From Opitutia bacterium (lineage in GTDB: Bacteria > Verrucomicrobiota > Verrucomicrobiae > Opitutales > UBA953), in the NCBI GenBank assembly GCA_947465345.1, contig CANHZL010000006.1, forward strand, positions 1 through 33,896: 33,896 nt of DNA, read 5' to 3'. Below, in pieces: positions 1-7,701 of this stretch (its first letter is position 1; every line of letters begins with the position of its first letter). The notes beneath the pieces were generated by a model. The model searched no databases, was not told the DNA's origin, and worked only from the letters and a program-made list of their open reading frames with translations. A program made the position numbers and the translations under genes.

Positions 1-491
1 ACGACCTGGCCGGGGCAGTTGAAGTTCGCGGCGTCGATGTCGAACGCGGCGCAAAGCTTGAAGATGTCTTCGCGGGTGCCGCCGATGACCGCGGCCATGC
101 CGCCCTTGGTCTGGTCGCAGGCGAGCTGCATCAGGCGGCCACGTTCGGCGACGACTTTAAGGCCGGTCTCGAAATCCCAGACACCAGCGAAGGCGTAGGC
201 CGTAAGCTCACCGAGGGAGAGACCCAGGCAGGCCTTGAGGTCGTTGAGCTTACCGCGTTCCTTGAGAATCTGGGCGATGGCGTAACCTTGGACGTAAAGG
301 GCCGGCTGGCAGACGCGGGTCTCGGTCAGGAGCTCGGCCGGGCCTTCGAAGCAGGCCTGACGGAGGTCGAACGGCAGCACCTTGGCGGCGCGGTCATAGA
401 GATCCTTCGCAGAGGCCGAACCTTCGTACAGGGACTTACCCATACCGACGACTTGGGCGCCTTGACCGGAGAACAGGAGAGCGGTGGACAT
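1..491 (-). CDS. fabD: Malonyl-CoA:ACP transacylase, N-terminal part (cut by window edge)
   Basis: FabD moves malonate from CoA to acyl carrier protein, supplying the extender unit for fatty acid synthesis in the cytoplasm. Reading the minus strand from the ATG at 489-491 gives about 163 residues with no stop before the window edge. The N-terminus MSTALLFSGQGAQ matches the family's opening FxGQGxQ. The nucleophile elbow is GLSLGE, with the catalytic Ser at about residue 92. The usual His before that Ser (GHSLGE) is Leu here. A later QLACDQTKGGMAAVIG segment also fits the family. The C-terminal half, including the catalytic His, lies outside the window. It is divergent from purH, with 228 bp between the starts. 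The identity is secure; the effect of the His-to-Leu change is unknown. Confidence 0.93.
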   Translation of the reverse strand, partial: MSTALLFSGQGAQVVGMGKSLYEGSASAKDLYDRAAKVLPFDLRQACFEGPAELLTETRVCQPALYVQGYAIAQILKERGKLNDLKACLGLSLGELTAYAFAGVWDFETGLKVVAERGRLMQLACDQTKGGMAAVIGGTREDIFKLCAAFDIDAANFNCPGQV

Positions 492-540
492 TGGTAGGAG
501 GGAGGGAAAAAGGGCGGGAGGGTCAATGATGGAGAGAAAG

Positions 541-655
541 GCAAGGGGGGATGCTGGCAAGGGGACACGGGGACATGGGGGAGATGCCAAAGCATGGTAA
601 GGAAGGTATGAGACATAACAGCCGTGCCCACGTGTCACCGTGCCCACGTGCCCCC
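541..655. repeat. Intergenic hyphenated inverted repeat, GGCACGGGGACA word family (locus 1)
   Basis: The left arm at 541-583 contains GCTGGCAAGGGGACACGGGG and the word GGACATGGGGG. The right arm at 621-655 runs in the opposite sense with CGTGCCCACGTGTCACCGTG followed by CCCACGTGCCCCC. The arms are imperfect complements separated by about 40 bp. The same words recur at 2295-2430 and 5241-5367. A short stretch of the CCCCTACCCC family follows at about 684-708, just before purH. The repeat fills most of the divergent fabD-purH spacer. No SD is obvious before purH. Confidence 0.75.
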
Positions 656-719
656 TCATTCGCCCCTCCTTCCTTGACCACCCCACCCCCTCCCCCTACC
701 CCTAGCCCTTTCTTTCACC

Positions 720-2261
720 ATGCCACTCGCCCTTCTCTCCGTCAGCGACAAGACCGGCCTCCTGCCCTTCGCCCAGGCCCTCGTCAAAGAACACGGCTAC
801 AAGCTCCTCTCCACCGGAGGCACCTCGAAGATGCTGCGCGATGCCGGCCTGCCGGTGACCGATGTCAGCGAGCACACGGGCTTCCCTGAAATCATGGAAG
901 GCCGCGTGAAGACCCTTCATCCGAAAGTCCACGGCGGTCTCCTCTGCCGACGCGATTCGCAGGAGCACCTCGACGAAGCCAAGAAGCACGGCATCGACCT
1001 CATCGACCTCGTCGTCGTGAACCTCTACCCTTTCGAAGCCACCGTCGCGAAGCCCAACTGCTCGTTCGAGGACGCCATCGAGAATATCGACATTGGCGGC
1101 CCGTCCATGCTCCGCAGCGCGGCCAAGAACCACGCCTCCGTCTCCGTCGTCACCGACCCCAGCGACTACGAGCGCGTGCTCGCCGCAATGAAAGCCCCGG
1201 AGACCCTCGGCGAACTCCGCCGCGAACTCGCCCTCAAGGTCTTCCAGCGCACCTCGGCCTACGACGCCGCGATCGCCAACTACCTCGAGTCTCAGGCCCA
1301 GCCCGGCGCCGGCAACGTCCTCGGCTTGCCTTCACGCTTCACCTCGACGCTGCCGATCGCGCAGCGCCTCCGCTACGGCGAAAACCCGCACCAGCAGGCC
1401 GCCCTCTACGGCTCGTTCCACGAGGCCTTCGAGCAACTGCAGGGCAAAGAGCTCAGCTATAACAACATCCTCGATATCACCGCCGCGACCTACCTCATCG
1501 GCGAGTTCGAGCGCCCAACGATTTGCATCCTGAAGCACACCAACCCCTGCGGCGTGGCTTCGGCTGACACCCTCCTCGAAGCCTGGCACAAGGCCTTCGA
1601 GACCGATAAGCAGGCCCCGTTCGGCGGCATCATCGTCGCTAACCGCACCGTCGACAAAGGCCTCGCCGAGGCGATCGCCGAAATCTTCTCTGAAGTCATC
1701 ATCGCGCCGGAATTCGACGCCGACGCCCTCGCGATCTTCGGCAAGAAGAAGAACCTCCGCCTCATGCGCGCTAAGGTCGGCCTCCGCGCCGACACCCTCC
1801 GCGAAGTCCGCGCCGTCATCGGCGGCGTGCTCGTCCAGGATCGCGACCAGAAGCCTGCTAACCCGCGCGACTTCAAGATCGTCACCAAGCGCGCCCCAAC
1901 GGCCGACGAGATGACCGCCCTGCTCTTCGGCTGGCGCGTCGTCCGCCACGTGAAATCAAACGCTATCGTCTACGCCGGCAAGGAACGCACGCTCAGCGTG
2001 GGCGCCGGCCAGATGTCGCGTATCGACTCCTCCCGTATCGCGGTCTGGAAGGCCGGCGAAGCCAAGCTCTCGCTGACGGGCTCAGCCATCGCATCCGACG
2101 CCTTCTTCCCCTTCCCCGACGGCCTCCTCGCCGCGGCCGATGCGGGTGCGACCTGCGCCATCCAGCCAGGAGGCTCCGTGAAGGACGCCGACGTCATCGC
2201 CGCCGCTGACGCGCGCGGCATGGCAATGGTCTTCACCGGGATGCGCCACTTTAAGCACTAA
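720..2261 (+). CDS. purH: Bifunctional AICAR transformylase / IMP cyclohydrolase
   Basis: PurH catalyses the last two steps of de novo IMP synthesis: formylation of AICAR with 10-formyl-THF, then cyclisation to IMP. The product has 513 residues, the usual length. The N-terminal MGS-like cyclohydrolase domain (about 1-150) starts [17 protein letters not shown] and contains the STGGTSK loop and [16 protein letters not shown]. The C-terminal transformylase domain has [13 protein letters not shown] and the KHTNPCG catalytic segment, where Lys and His match the conserved pair. The ATG at 720 directly precedes the canonical N-terminus. There is no clear SD, and the leader is pyrimidine-rich. The last codons and the stop lie inside a 20-bp perfect inverted repeat (2249-2291). 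Confidence 0.97.
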   Translation: MPLALLSVSDKTGLLPFAQALVKEHGYKLLSTGGTSKMLRDAGLPVTDVSEHTGFPEIMEGRVKTLHPKVHGGLLCRRDSQEHLDEAKKHGIDLIDLVVVNLYPFEATVAKPNCSFEDAIENIDIGGPSMLRSAAKNHASVSVVTDPSDYERVLAAMKAPETLGELRRELALKVFQRTSAYDAAIANYLESQAQPGAGNVLGLPSRFTSTLPIAQRLRYGENPHQQAALYGSFHEAFEQLQGKELSYNNILDITAATYLIGEFERPTICILKHTNPCGVASADTLLEAWHKAFETDKQAPFGGIIVANRTVDKGLAEAIAEIFSEVIIAPEFDADALAIFGKKKNLRLMRAKVGLRADTLREVRAVIGGVLVQDRDQKPANPRDFKIVTKRAPTADEMTALLFGWRVVRHVKSNAIVYAGKERTLSVGAGQMSRIDSSRIAVWKAGEAKLSLTGSAIASDAFFPFPDGLLAAADAGATCAIQPGGSVKDADVIAAADARGMAMVFTGMRHFKH

Positions 2262-2291
2262 GTTCCGCGCAGCGGAACTTAGTGCTTAAAG
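2249..2291. terminator. 20-bp perfect inverted repeat across the purH stop codon
   Basis: Positions 2249-2268 and 2272-2291 are exact reverse complements around a 3-nt loop (GCA). The left arm carries the last purH codons and the TAA stop at 2259-2261, and the right arm repeats the stop region in inverted form. No T-run follows, so it does not look like a classic intrinsic terminator. It may be a bidirectional barrier between convergent purH and parB, an mRNA-end stabiliser, or the product of a template-switch inversion. The structure is certain from the sequence; its function is inferred. Confidence 0.7.
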
Positions 2292-2294
2292 CGC

Positions 2295-2430
2295 AGGGGA
2301 CATGCTGGCACGGTGACACGGGGACAAGGGGGATTACCTCACCAAGCGAGGCCGACATCTTCCTTTCTATGGGCGGCAATGCCGCCTCATCACCCCGTGT
2401 CACCGTGTCAACTTGCCCACTTGCCCCCTA
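2295..2430. repeat. Intergenic hyphenated inverted repeat, GGCACGGGGACA family (locus 2)
   Basis: The left arm at 2295-2333 contains ATGCTGGCACGGTGACACGG and GGACAAGGGGG. The right arm at 2390-2430 contains CCCCGTGTCACCGTGTCAAC and TTGCCCACTTGCCCCC. It ends exactly on the parB stop codon (CTA on the plus strand, 2428-2430). A small GGCGGC-AAT-GCCGCC hairpin sits in the spacer at 2372-2386. The left-arm core GCTGGCAC is shared with loci 1 and 4. It occupies the convergent purH-parB spacer. Confidence 0.78.
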
Positions 2431-3336
2431 GAGCTTAATCCCAATCTTCTCGAGCAGGCGGGCGAGTTCATCGTCGCTGCTGAAGGGGATCGAGATGCTG
2501 CCCTTGGTGCCCTTGCGGATGACCGAGACCGGCGCAGCAAAATGGGAAGCGAGGCGCTTCTGGACGTCGGCGACGACGGTCTGGGCGGCCTGTTTACGAT
2601 CGGTCTTCTTGGTCGAAACGAGTTTCTTGACCTCGGCTTCGGTAGCGCGGACGGAGAGTCCCTTCTCGATCACAAGACGAGCGACCTGGACGCGATGGGC
2701 GACGTTCTCGATGCCGAGCAAAGCCTTGGCGTGGCCGGCGGAAAGTTGACCCTTACGGACGTAACCCTGAAGCTCGTTGTCGAGGGCGAGAAGACGAACG
2801 CTGTTCGCGATGCTCGTGCGAGGCTTGCCGAGACGTTCGGCGACGGCTTCCTGCGTGAGGTTGAAATCGCGCATGAGCGAGGCGAAGCCCAGGGCTTCGT
2901 CGATCGCGTTGAGGTCGGCGCGCTGGAGGTTCTCGATCAGCGCGAGCACGGCGCTGGAAGCGTCGCTGGCCTCAAGGATGCGGGCGGTGATGGTCTTCTG
3001 GCCGATCAGTTTGAAAGCGCGGAAACGACGTTCGCCGGCGATGAGCTCGAAGCCGTCCTTCACCTTACGGACCACGATAGGCTGCATGAGGCCTTCGGAG
3101 CGGATGGAGTCGGCGAGTTCCTTCACCTGCGCGTCGTCGAAGTCGCGGCGCGGCTGGCGGGGATTCGGGACAATCGAAGTCAGCGGCAGTTCCTGCAGCA
3201 AGAGACCCGGGGCGACGGGAGCGGACGTGGCGACCGGCGTTGACGCTTGGGCGGGGGCTTGGGCGGGCTTGGTCACGCCACCACCGATGAGGGAACCGAG
3301 ACCGCGACCGAGGGATTTCTTAGGAGGAGTGGCCAT
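2428..3336 (-). CDS. parB: Chromosome-partitioning protein ParB
   Basis: ParB is a CTPase clamp that loads at parS sites and organises and segregates the chromosome origin with ParA and SMC. From the ATG at 3334-3336 the product has 302 residues. It starts with the typical MxxKKxLGRGLGSLI segment that in other ParBs contacts ParA, followed by an Ala/Pro-rich linker (about 21-48). The ParB/Spo0J N-terminal domain follows, with NPRQPRRDF, the GERRFRA box at 101-107 and ENLQR at 135-139. A helix-turn-helix spans roughly 160-185 and a dimerisation tail closes the protein. A longer start in frame (3399) would overlap the upstream gene and is not needed. No parA is adjacent; the upstream neighbour is the LysM gene, 19 nt away and probably co-transcribed. 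Confidence 0.95.
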   Translation of the reverse strand: MATPPKKSLGRGLGSLIGGGVTKPAQAPAQASTPVATSAPVAPGLLLQELPLTSIVPNPRQPRRDFDDAQVKELADSIRSEGLMQPIVVRKVKDGFELIAGERRFRAFKLIGQKTITARILEASDASSAVLALIENLQRADLNAIDEALGFASLMRDFNLTQEAVAERLGKPRTSIANSVRLLALDNELQGYVRKGQLSAGHAKALLGIENVAHRVQVARLVIEKGLSVRATEAEVKKLVSTKKTDRKQAAQTVVADVQKRLASHFAAPVSVIRKGTKGSISIPFSSDDELARLLEKIGIKL

Positions 3337-3355
3337 GGGGCTTGCTTGAAAGAGA

Positions 3356-3934
3356 TTAGCGTCCAGCCGTTTCGGGCTGCGGGACGAAGATATCGACATC
3401 CGCTTTCAGGCCGGCAGGCGAGGAAAGGTTATTCGCTTTTAGAATCCACTCGACCTTGGAGCCATTACGGAGGGCGATCTTGGTGACCGTGTCGCCGGAT
3501 TTGACGCGATACTTGATGCCAGTCTGGGGAACGCCGGAAGGGGCGCCCTCTTCGGCGGCCAGAGCTTCAGTCTGCGCAGCGGGCTTGCCGGGCTTCGACG
3601 TCGTCGCGGCGCTGGTCTTGCCGAGGGCGGCGTTTACCTGACGCGTGAGCTCGGCGAGGGCCGCGTTCACTTCGGCCGTCTGCTGCTTGAGGCGACGGTC
3701 CACTTCGTTCATCGTCTCGGCACGCGCCTTAGCCAAGACATCGGCCTGCGAAGCCGACTGGGACTGGCCGGCCTTCTGATGATTGAGCGCGGCGCGCAGG
3801 TCGGCGTTCTCGAGCTTGAGCTTCTCAACCTCATTGCGAAGTTCGGCCAGGTCCTGCTGCATACCGGCGAGCTGCGCGTTCTGCGCCGAGAGGGGAAGAA
3901 GACCGAGCAAAAGAAAAAGGATGCCGAGACGCAT
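3356..3934 (-). CDS. Secreted coiled-coil LysM-domain protein
   Basis: This is a probable envelope protein that binds peptidoglycan through a C-terminal LysM motif. From the ATG at 3932-3934 it has 192 residues. The signal peptide begins MRLGILFLLLGLLPLSAQ. A Glu/Leu-rich coiled coil covers about 22-100 (LAELRNEVEKLKLENADL), followed by an Ala/Lys/Pro-rich linker. The LysM domain (about 142-188) starts YRVKSGDTVTKIALRNG and ends DIFVPQP. The upstream in-frame extension to 4057 translates repeat DNA and lacks a signal peptide at its start, so it was discarded. parB lies 19 nt downstream. The arrangement resembles small YbgF/LysM-like envelope proteins, but no specific function can be assigned. 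Confidence 0.85.
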   Translation of the reverse strand: MRLGILFLLLGLLPLSAQNAQLAGMQQDLAELRNEVEKLKLENADLRAALNHQKAGQSQSASQADVLAKARAETMNEVDRRLKQQTAEVNAALAELTRQVNAALGKTSAATTSKPGKPAAQTEALAAEEGAPSGVPQTGIKYRVKSGDTVTKIALRNGSKVEWILKANNLSSPAGLKADVDIFVPQPETAGR

Positions 3935-3986
3935 GGACGGAGGAAAGCATGCCCGAGGCGGGAGAGCAAAGCGATATGCGACACAG

Positions 3987-4114
3987 AGGGGTAGGGGTAG
4001 GGATAGGGGTAGGGGTAGATAATAATACCAACGCCGCTTTCTCGCCTGCATTTCCAAACCTAGGCCTCATCCACGACTACCCCTACCCCTACCCCTACCC
4101 CTGGCCCTAGCCCT
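3987..4114. repeat. Intergenic inverted repeat of GGGGTAG words, G-quadruplex-like (locus 3)
   Basis: The left arm at 3987-4018 is five G-runs in GGGGTAG/GGGATAG units. The right arm at 4077-4114 is the inverse, four CCCCTA units ending CCCCTGGCCCTAG. About 58 bp separates them. The left arm meets the usual criterion of four or more G-runs of at least three with short loops on the plus strand, and the right arm does so on the minus strand. It lies between the divergent LysM gene and mnmA. The same word family occurs at 684-708, 8689-8860 and 31780-31812. Confidence 0.78.
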
Positions 4115-4162
4115 TTTAAATAATCTGTATCCCTGCCCTTCCCCGCCCTACCTTGCCTTCTG

Positions 4163-5239
4163 ATGTCCAAGGTCCTGGTAGCCCTCTCCGGCGGCGTTGA
4201 TAGCGCCGTGGCGGCCCTTCTGCTCAAGCAGCAAGGGCATGAGGTGCATGCCGCCTACTTCCGGACCTGGATGAACGAGGAAGGCCTGCCCTTCCCCGGC
4301 GAGTGCCCTTGGGAGGACGATGTCCGCAACGCCCACGCCGTGGCCGAGCATCTCGGCCTACCCTTCCGGATCATCGACCTCGTCCAGGACTATCGCGAAA
4401 CGGTCGTCCAATACCTCGTTGATGGCTACCGTAACGGCCTGACCCCGAATCCCGATATCATCTGCAACCGCGAGATGAAGTTCGGCGTCTTCCTGCGCAA
4501 GGCGCTCAAGGACGGCTTCGATGTCATCGCGACAGGCCACTATGCGCGCCGCCGCGCCAACGCTGACGGTACGTTCGACCTGCTCGAAGGCCTCGACCCC
4601 AACAAGGACCAGTCCTACTTCCTCGCGCTGCTCCGGCAGGAACAACTCGCCAAGGCGATCTTCCCGATCGGCGAACTCCTGAAGCCGGAAGTGCGCAAGC
4701 TCGCCGCTGACGCCCGGATGCCGAACGCCGAACGCAAAGATAGCCAAGGCATCTGCTTCCTCGGCCAAATTCCGGTGCAGGACTTCCTCGAGCGGCATAT
4801 TCCCGATTCCCCTGGCCCGATCGTCAACGCCACGGGCAAGGAGATCGGTAAGCACCGCGGCCTGCACCGCTACACGATTGGCCAGCGCAAGGGCATCGGC
4901 CTACCCTCCAACACGGACCACGAATACTTCGTCGTCGTGAAGAAAGATTTCGCGACCAACACCTTGCACGTCGCCTTCGACAAGCCGGATGCACCCTGGC
5001 TCTACACCAGCGATGCCATCGCGCGCGACTTCACGTGGATCAACAAGCCTCTAGTCGGCGAACAGGACATCCTCGCGCGCGTCCGCTATCGCGACAAGGC
5101 CACCTCGGCCCGCTTCATCCCACAGCCCGATGGCACCGTCCGCCTTCGCTTCGCCGAGACCCAGCGCGGCCTCGCCCCCGGCCAAGTCCTTGCTGTCTAT
5201 CACGACCGCGTCCTCATGGGCGGAGGAGTTTTTGTTTAA
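4163..5239 (+). CDS. mnmA: tRNA-specific 2-thiouridylase
   Basis: MnmA installs the 2-thio group on U34 of tRNA-Lys, -Glu and -Gln, using ATP and sulfur relayed from a cysteine desulfurase. The 358 residues match the family's usual length. The N-terminal PP-loop is SGGVDS at residues 9-14. The two catalytic cysteines are present: Cys101 in NPDIICNREMKFG and Cys198 in SQGICFLG. ATGHYARR and DQSYFLALL are also family motifs. The C-terminal part has the beta-barrel segment (HRYTIGQRKGIGL). It is divergent from the LysM gene across the GGGGTAG repeat. The leader directly before the ATG is pyrimidine-rich (GCCCTACC at 4145) without a clear SD. Confidence 0.97.
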   Translation: MSKVLVALSGGVDSAVAALLLKQQGHEVHAAYFRTWMNEEGLPFPGECPWEDDVRNAHAVAEHLGLPFRIIDLVQDYRETVVQYLVDGYRNGLTPNPDIICNREMKFGVFLRKALKDGFDVIATGHYARRRANADGTFDLLEGLDPNKDQSYFLALLRQEQLAKAIFPIGELLKPEVRKLAADARMPNAERKDSQGICFLGQIPVQDFLERHIPDSPGPIVNATGKEIGKHRGLHRYTIGQRKGIGLPSNTDHEYFVVVKKDFATNTLHVAFDKPDAPWLYTSDAIARDFTWINKPLVGEQDILARVRYRDKATSARFIPQPDGTVRLRFAETQRGLAPGQVLAVYHDRVLMGGGVFV

Positions 5240-5240
5240 G

Positions 5241-5367
5241 AGGGGGCAAGCTGGCACGGGGGCACGGTGACATGGGGAGAGAGCAGTAGGGCAACTAGCC
5301 CCTGAAGTTACATGGGCGGCTGTTTCGCCCCTTGCCCACGTGCCCACTTGTCAACGTGTCCCCTCCC
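5241..5367. repeat. Intergenic hyphenated inverted repeat, GGCACGGGGACA family (locus 4)
   Basis: The left arm at 5241-5280 has GGGGGCAAGCTGGCACGGGG followed by GCACGGTGACATGGGG, and starts directly after the mnmA stop. The right arm at 5330-5367 has CCTTGCCCACGTGCCCACTT followed by GTCAACGTGTCCCC. The arms are imperfect complements with roughly 50 bp between them. The words and the GCTGGCAC core match loci 1 and 2. It lies between two co-oriented genes, so it is not restricted to convergent or divergent spacers. Confidence 0.78.
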
Positions 5368-5412
5368 GTCTCACTCACTTGACCTTCTCCCCAATGTGCG
5401 GAGGGTAAGCCC

Positions 5413-6102
5413 ATGCCCGAAGGTTCCGCCGTCCAACGCATGTTCTCTGGGATCGCTTCCCGTTACGACTTCGCGAACCGCGTGCTGAGCCTCGGCCTGT
5501 GCGTTGGCTGGCGCGAACAGCTTGTGGCCGCCGCCAAGGTCGCCCAGCCCAAGACCGTGGCCGACCTCGCCACCGGCAGCGGCGACGTCGCCTTCGCCCT
5601 ACGCCGCGACCTCCCCTCCGACTGCTCCATCGTCGGTTATGACTTCTGCGAGCCGATGCTCGAGCTCGGCCGCATCCGCGCGAAGCAGGAGAACGTAGCC
5701 TTGGAATTCAAGACCGGCGACTGCATGGCGCTCCCGATCGCTAACACCTCGCAGGATGTGGTCACCATTGCCTACGGCGTGCGCAACTTCGAGGACCGTG
5801 CGAAAGGCCTCGGTGAACTGCGGCGCATCCTCCGGCCCGACGGTACGTTGCTGATCCTCGAGTTTTCCCAACCGAGCGCCTGGTTTATCCCGCTCCATTT
5901 TCTCCACGTGCGTTGCGTACTGCCGATTCTCGCCGGCATCCTCACCGGAGACTTCGGTGCTTATAAATATCTCGGTACCAGCATCGCGGGTTTTCCTGAC
6001 GCCACGGGCCTCGACGCAGAGCTTAAGGCCGCCGGATTCGCCAAGGTGAGCCATAAAAGGATGCTTTTCGGCACCGTGGCCCTCCATCAGGCGCAGGCCT
6101 GA
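5413..6102 (+). CDS. ubiE: Ubiquinone/menaquinone biosynthesis C-methyltransferase
   Basis: This SAM-dependent methylase makes menaquinone from demethylmenaquinone, or acts in ubiquinone synthesis; which one cannot be told from the window. Bacteria with only menaquinone call it menG. The 229 residues show VQRMFSGIASRYDFANRVLS at the start, SAM motif I DLATGSGDVA near 52-61, and the family signature YGVRNFEDRAKGLGELRRIL followed by PDGTLLILEFSQP. It is one of few genes here with a recognisable SD, GGAGGG at 5400-5405, which supports the ATG at 5413. The coding sequence ends shortly before tRNA-Arg. Confidence 0.94.
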   Translation: MPEGSAVQRMFSGIASRYDFANRVLSLGLCVGWREQLVAAAKVAQPKTVADLATGSGDVAFALRRDLPSDCSIVGYDFCEPMLELGRIRAKQENVALEFKTGDCMALPIANTSQDVVTIAYGVRNFEDRAKGLGELRRILRPDGTLLILEFSQPSAWFIPLHFLHVRCVLPILAGILTGDFGAYKYLGTSIAGFPDATGLDAELKAAGFAKVSHKRMLFGTVALHQAQA

Positions 6103-6152
6103 AAAATTCCTTGCCTTAGGGACCGGGGGTCGTTTGCTCAATTCCTCACTAC

Positions 6153-6227
6153 GGGCTCGTGGTGAAATGGATATCATTTCTGACTACGGATCAGACGTTT
6201 GGGGTTCGAATCCCTACGAGCCCACCA
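6153..6227 (+). tRNA. tRNA-Arg(ACG) with encoded CCA
   Basis: The acceptor stem GGGCTCG (6153-6159) pairs exactly with CGAGCCC (6217-6223). The anticodon stem TCTGA/TCAGA encloses the loop CTACGGA, giving anticodon ACG at 6186-6188, which is expected to be deaminated to ICG by TadA. The T arm is TGGGG-TTCGAAT-CCCTA. Discriminator A and CCA are encoded (6224-6227). Confidence 0.96.
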
Positions 6228-6236
6228 CTTTGAGCG

Positions 6237-6270
6237 CTAACCGGATTAAAACCCCGGTTAGTTGTGTTTA
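6237..6270 (+). terminator. Probable terminator of tRNA-Arg
   Basis: CTAACCGG (6237-6244) and CCGGTTAG (6254-6261) form a perfect 8-bp stem around a 9-nt AT-rich loop. It is followed by TTGTGTTTA, ten bases after the tRNA 3' end. The T-tract is interrupted, so efficiency is uncertain. The stem word GGTTAG is the same word used by the adjacent repeat. Confidence 0.6.
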
Positions 6271-6280
6271 CAGGATAACC

Positions 6281-6539
6281 AGCGGTTAGCGGTTGGCGGA
6301 TAGGAAAGCCCCGAACAAGGGGAGACCGGAAACCGGAAAGGTTGCTGTGGACCTATTAAGGGTGCCAGGTGACAGCCATCGGGGCATCGGCCACTCGGGG
6401 GTCAGCAGTTCGGACATCGGCCGTCGGCTCCAGACTCCGGCGGCTGAGTCTAAAAATACCCCAGCCAATCATCCGGTTTCCGGTTCCCCTTTGCGTGAAT
6501 TGCCTTCCCAACCGCTTACCGCCAACCGCTAACCGCTTA
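6281..6539. repeat. Large nested inverted repeat, GGTTAGCGGTTGGC family (locus 5)
   Basis: The left arm 6281-6340 begins AGCGGTTAGCGGTTGGCGGA and continues to GGGGAGACCGGAAACCGG. The right arm 6472-6539 inverts both blocks in mirror order, CCGGTTTCCGGTTCCCC first and then CCGCCAACCGCTAACCGCTT. The interior holds CATCGGnC-type words and a small AGACTC/GAGTCT hairpin (6432-6451). The right arm runs into the kamA stop codon at 6537-6539. No credible gene was seen in 6228-6536. Confidence 0.8.
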
Positions 6540-7694
6540 AACCTTGTAAACGTCAGGCATCTTCGTCCCCGACGGGTAAACATAGGCCCTGTCCTCGAAA
6601 TTACGCAGTTCGACGATCCCATCATGGATGGCCTGAACGTATTCCGGGTTGATCGGAACCTTCCCGCCGCCACCAGGGGTATCGATGATCAGCTGAGGGA
6701 CGGCATAGCCGGTCGTGTGACCGCGGAGCGCGCGGATGATGTCGATGCCCTTCTGGATGGGCGCACGGAAATGGGTCGAGCCTTCGATCAGATCGCAGGC
6801 GTAGAGGTAATACGGGCGCACCCGCATCATCAGTAACCGATGCACGAGCGACTTCATCACCTCGGCGTCGTCGTTGATCCCGGCGAGGAGCACGGACTGG
6901 TTACCGAGCGGAACGCCGGCAAAGGACAGCCGCTCGCAGGCCGCGGCCAGCTCGCGCGTGACCTCCTTCGGATGATTGGTGTGGATGCTCAACCAGATTG
7001 GGCCGTGTTTGCGGAAGACTTCCGCGAGCTCCGGCGTGATGCGTTGCGGCAGGAAGACCGGGATACGCGAACCGATGCGGATAAATTCGACATGCTTGAT
7101 CGCGCGCAAGCGTCCGAGCAACGCGTCGAGCTTGGCGTCGGAGAGCAGCAGCGGATCCCCACCAGAGAGGAGCACATCGCGGATTTCGGTGTGTTCTTCG
7201 ATATACTTCAGACCGGCCTCGAGCTCGGGATGGAAATCATACGCCTGGGCGTTGGAGACGAGGCGGCTACGCGTGCAATAACGGCAATAGGAGGCGCAAC
7301 GGTCGGTCACCAGGAAGAGCACGCGATCCGGGTAGCGGTGGACGATACCTGGGACAGGCATGGTGCCTTCTTCGCCTACCGGGTCCTCGGATTCGCCGGG
7401 GGCGACGTAGGACTCCTCGATGCGCGGGATGACCTGCCGACGCACCGGACAGTTCGGGTCCTTCGGGTCGATGAGGTTGAAGAAGTGAGGCGTGATCGAC
7501 AGCGAGAGCTTATGCGGAGCAAAGAGGCACCCTTCCCGCTCCTCCTTGGTCAGTTCGAGCATCTCCTCGAGCTGGGCGAGCGTCGTGATGCGATTGCGCA
7601 ATTGCCAATGCCAGTCGTTCCACTCCGCGGCGGGCACGTCCTTCCACCGGCCTTGGCCGGCATGCCAGTTTTCGCGAAGGTCCTGCGGATACAT
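6537..7694 (-). CDS. kamA: L-lysine 2,3-aminomutase (radical SAM, PLP)
   Basis: This enzyme interconverts L-lysine and L-beta-lysine using a 4Fe-4S cluster, SAM and PLP. The 385 residues carry the radical-SAM triad CASYCRYC (Cys133, Cys137, Cys140). The PLP lysine is in PGGGGK (Lys345), and acidic residues Asp301 (ACDLIEG) and Asp338 (IIDTPGG) are present. From memory, these sit at a constant +8 offset from the clostridial enzyme's C125/C129/C132, D293, D330 and K337, which argues for lysine specificity. The product might feed an osmolyte (N-epsilon-acetyl-beta-lysine), lysine breakdown, or EF-P modification. No ablB-type acetyltransferase, kamDE or epmA is visible nearby. The start at 7694 is the only good ATG. 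Two direct repeats lie just upstream. Confidence 0.9.
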   Translation of the reverse strand: MYPQDLRENWHAGQGRWKDVPAAEWNDWHWQLRNRITTLAQLEEMLELTKEEREGCLFAPHKLSLSITPHFFNLIDPKDPNCPVRRQVIPRIEESYVAPGESEDPVGEEGTMPVPGIVHRYPDRVLFLVTDRCASYCRYCTRSRLVSNAQAYDFHPELEAGLKYIEEHTEIRDVLLSGGDPLLLSDAKLDALLGRLRAIKHVEFIRIGSRIPVFLPQRITPELAEVFRKHGPIWLSIHTNHPKEVTRELAAACERLSFAGVPLGNQSVLLAGINDDAEVMKSLVHRLLMMRVRPYYLYACDLIEGSTHFRAPIQKGIDIIRALRGHTTGYAVPQLIIDTPGGGGKVPINPEYVQAIHDGIVELRNFEDRAYVYPSGTKMPDVYKV

Positions 7695-7701
7695 CGTCTA
7701 A

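Noticed and set aside
1936..1953. parS-like CACGTG core inside purH, near a parB gene
   Set aside because: Only the CACGTG core and a few flanking bases match TGTTTCACGTGAAACA; the left half is wrong.
2413..3243. Long plus-strand reading frame across parB
   Set aside because: It is the antisense shadow of parB, which has complete family motifs; the plus frame has no recognisable domain.
6369..6836. Plus-strand frame across the locus 5 repeat and the kamA 3' end
   Set aside because: It is antisense to kamA over its second half, and the rest is repeat DNA.
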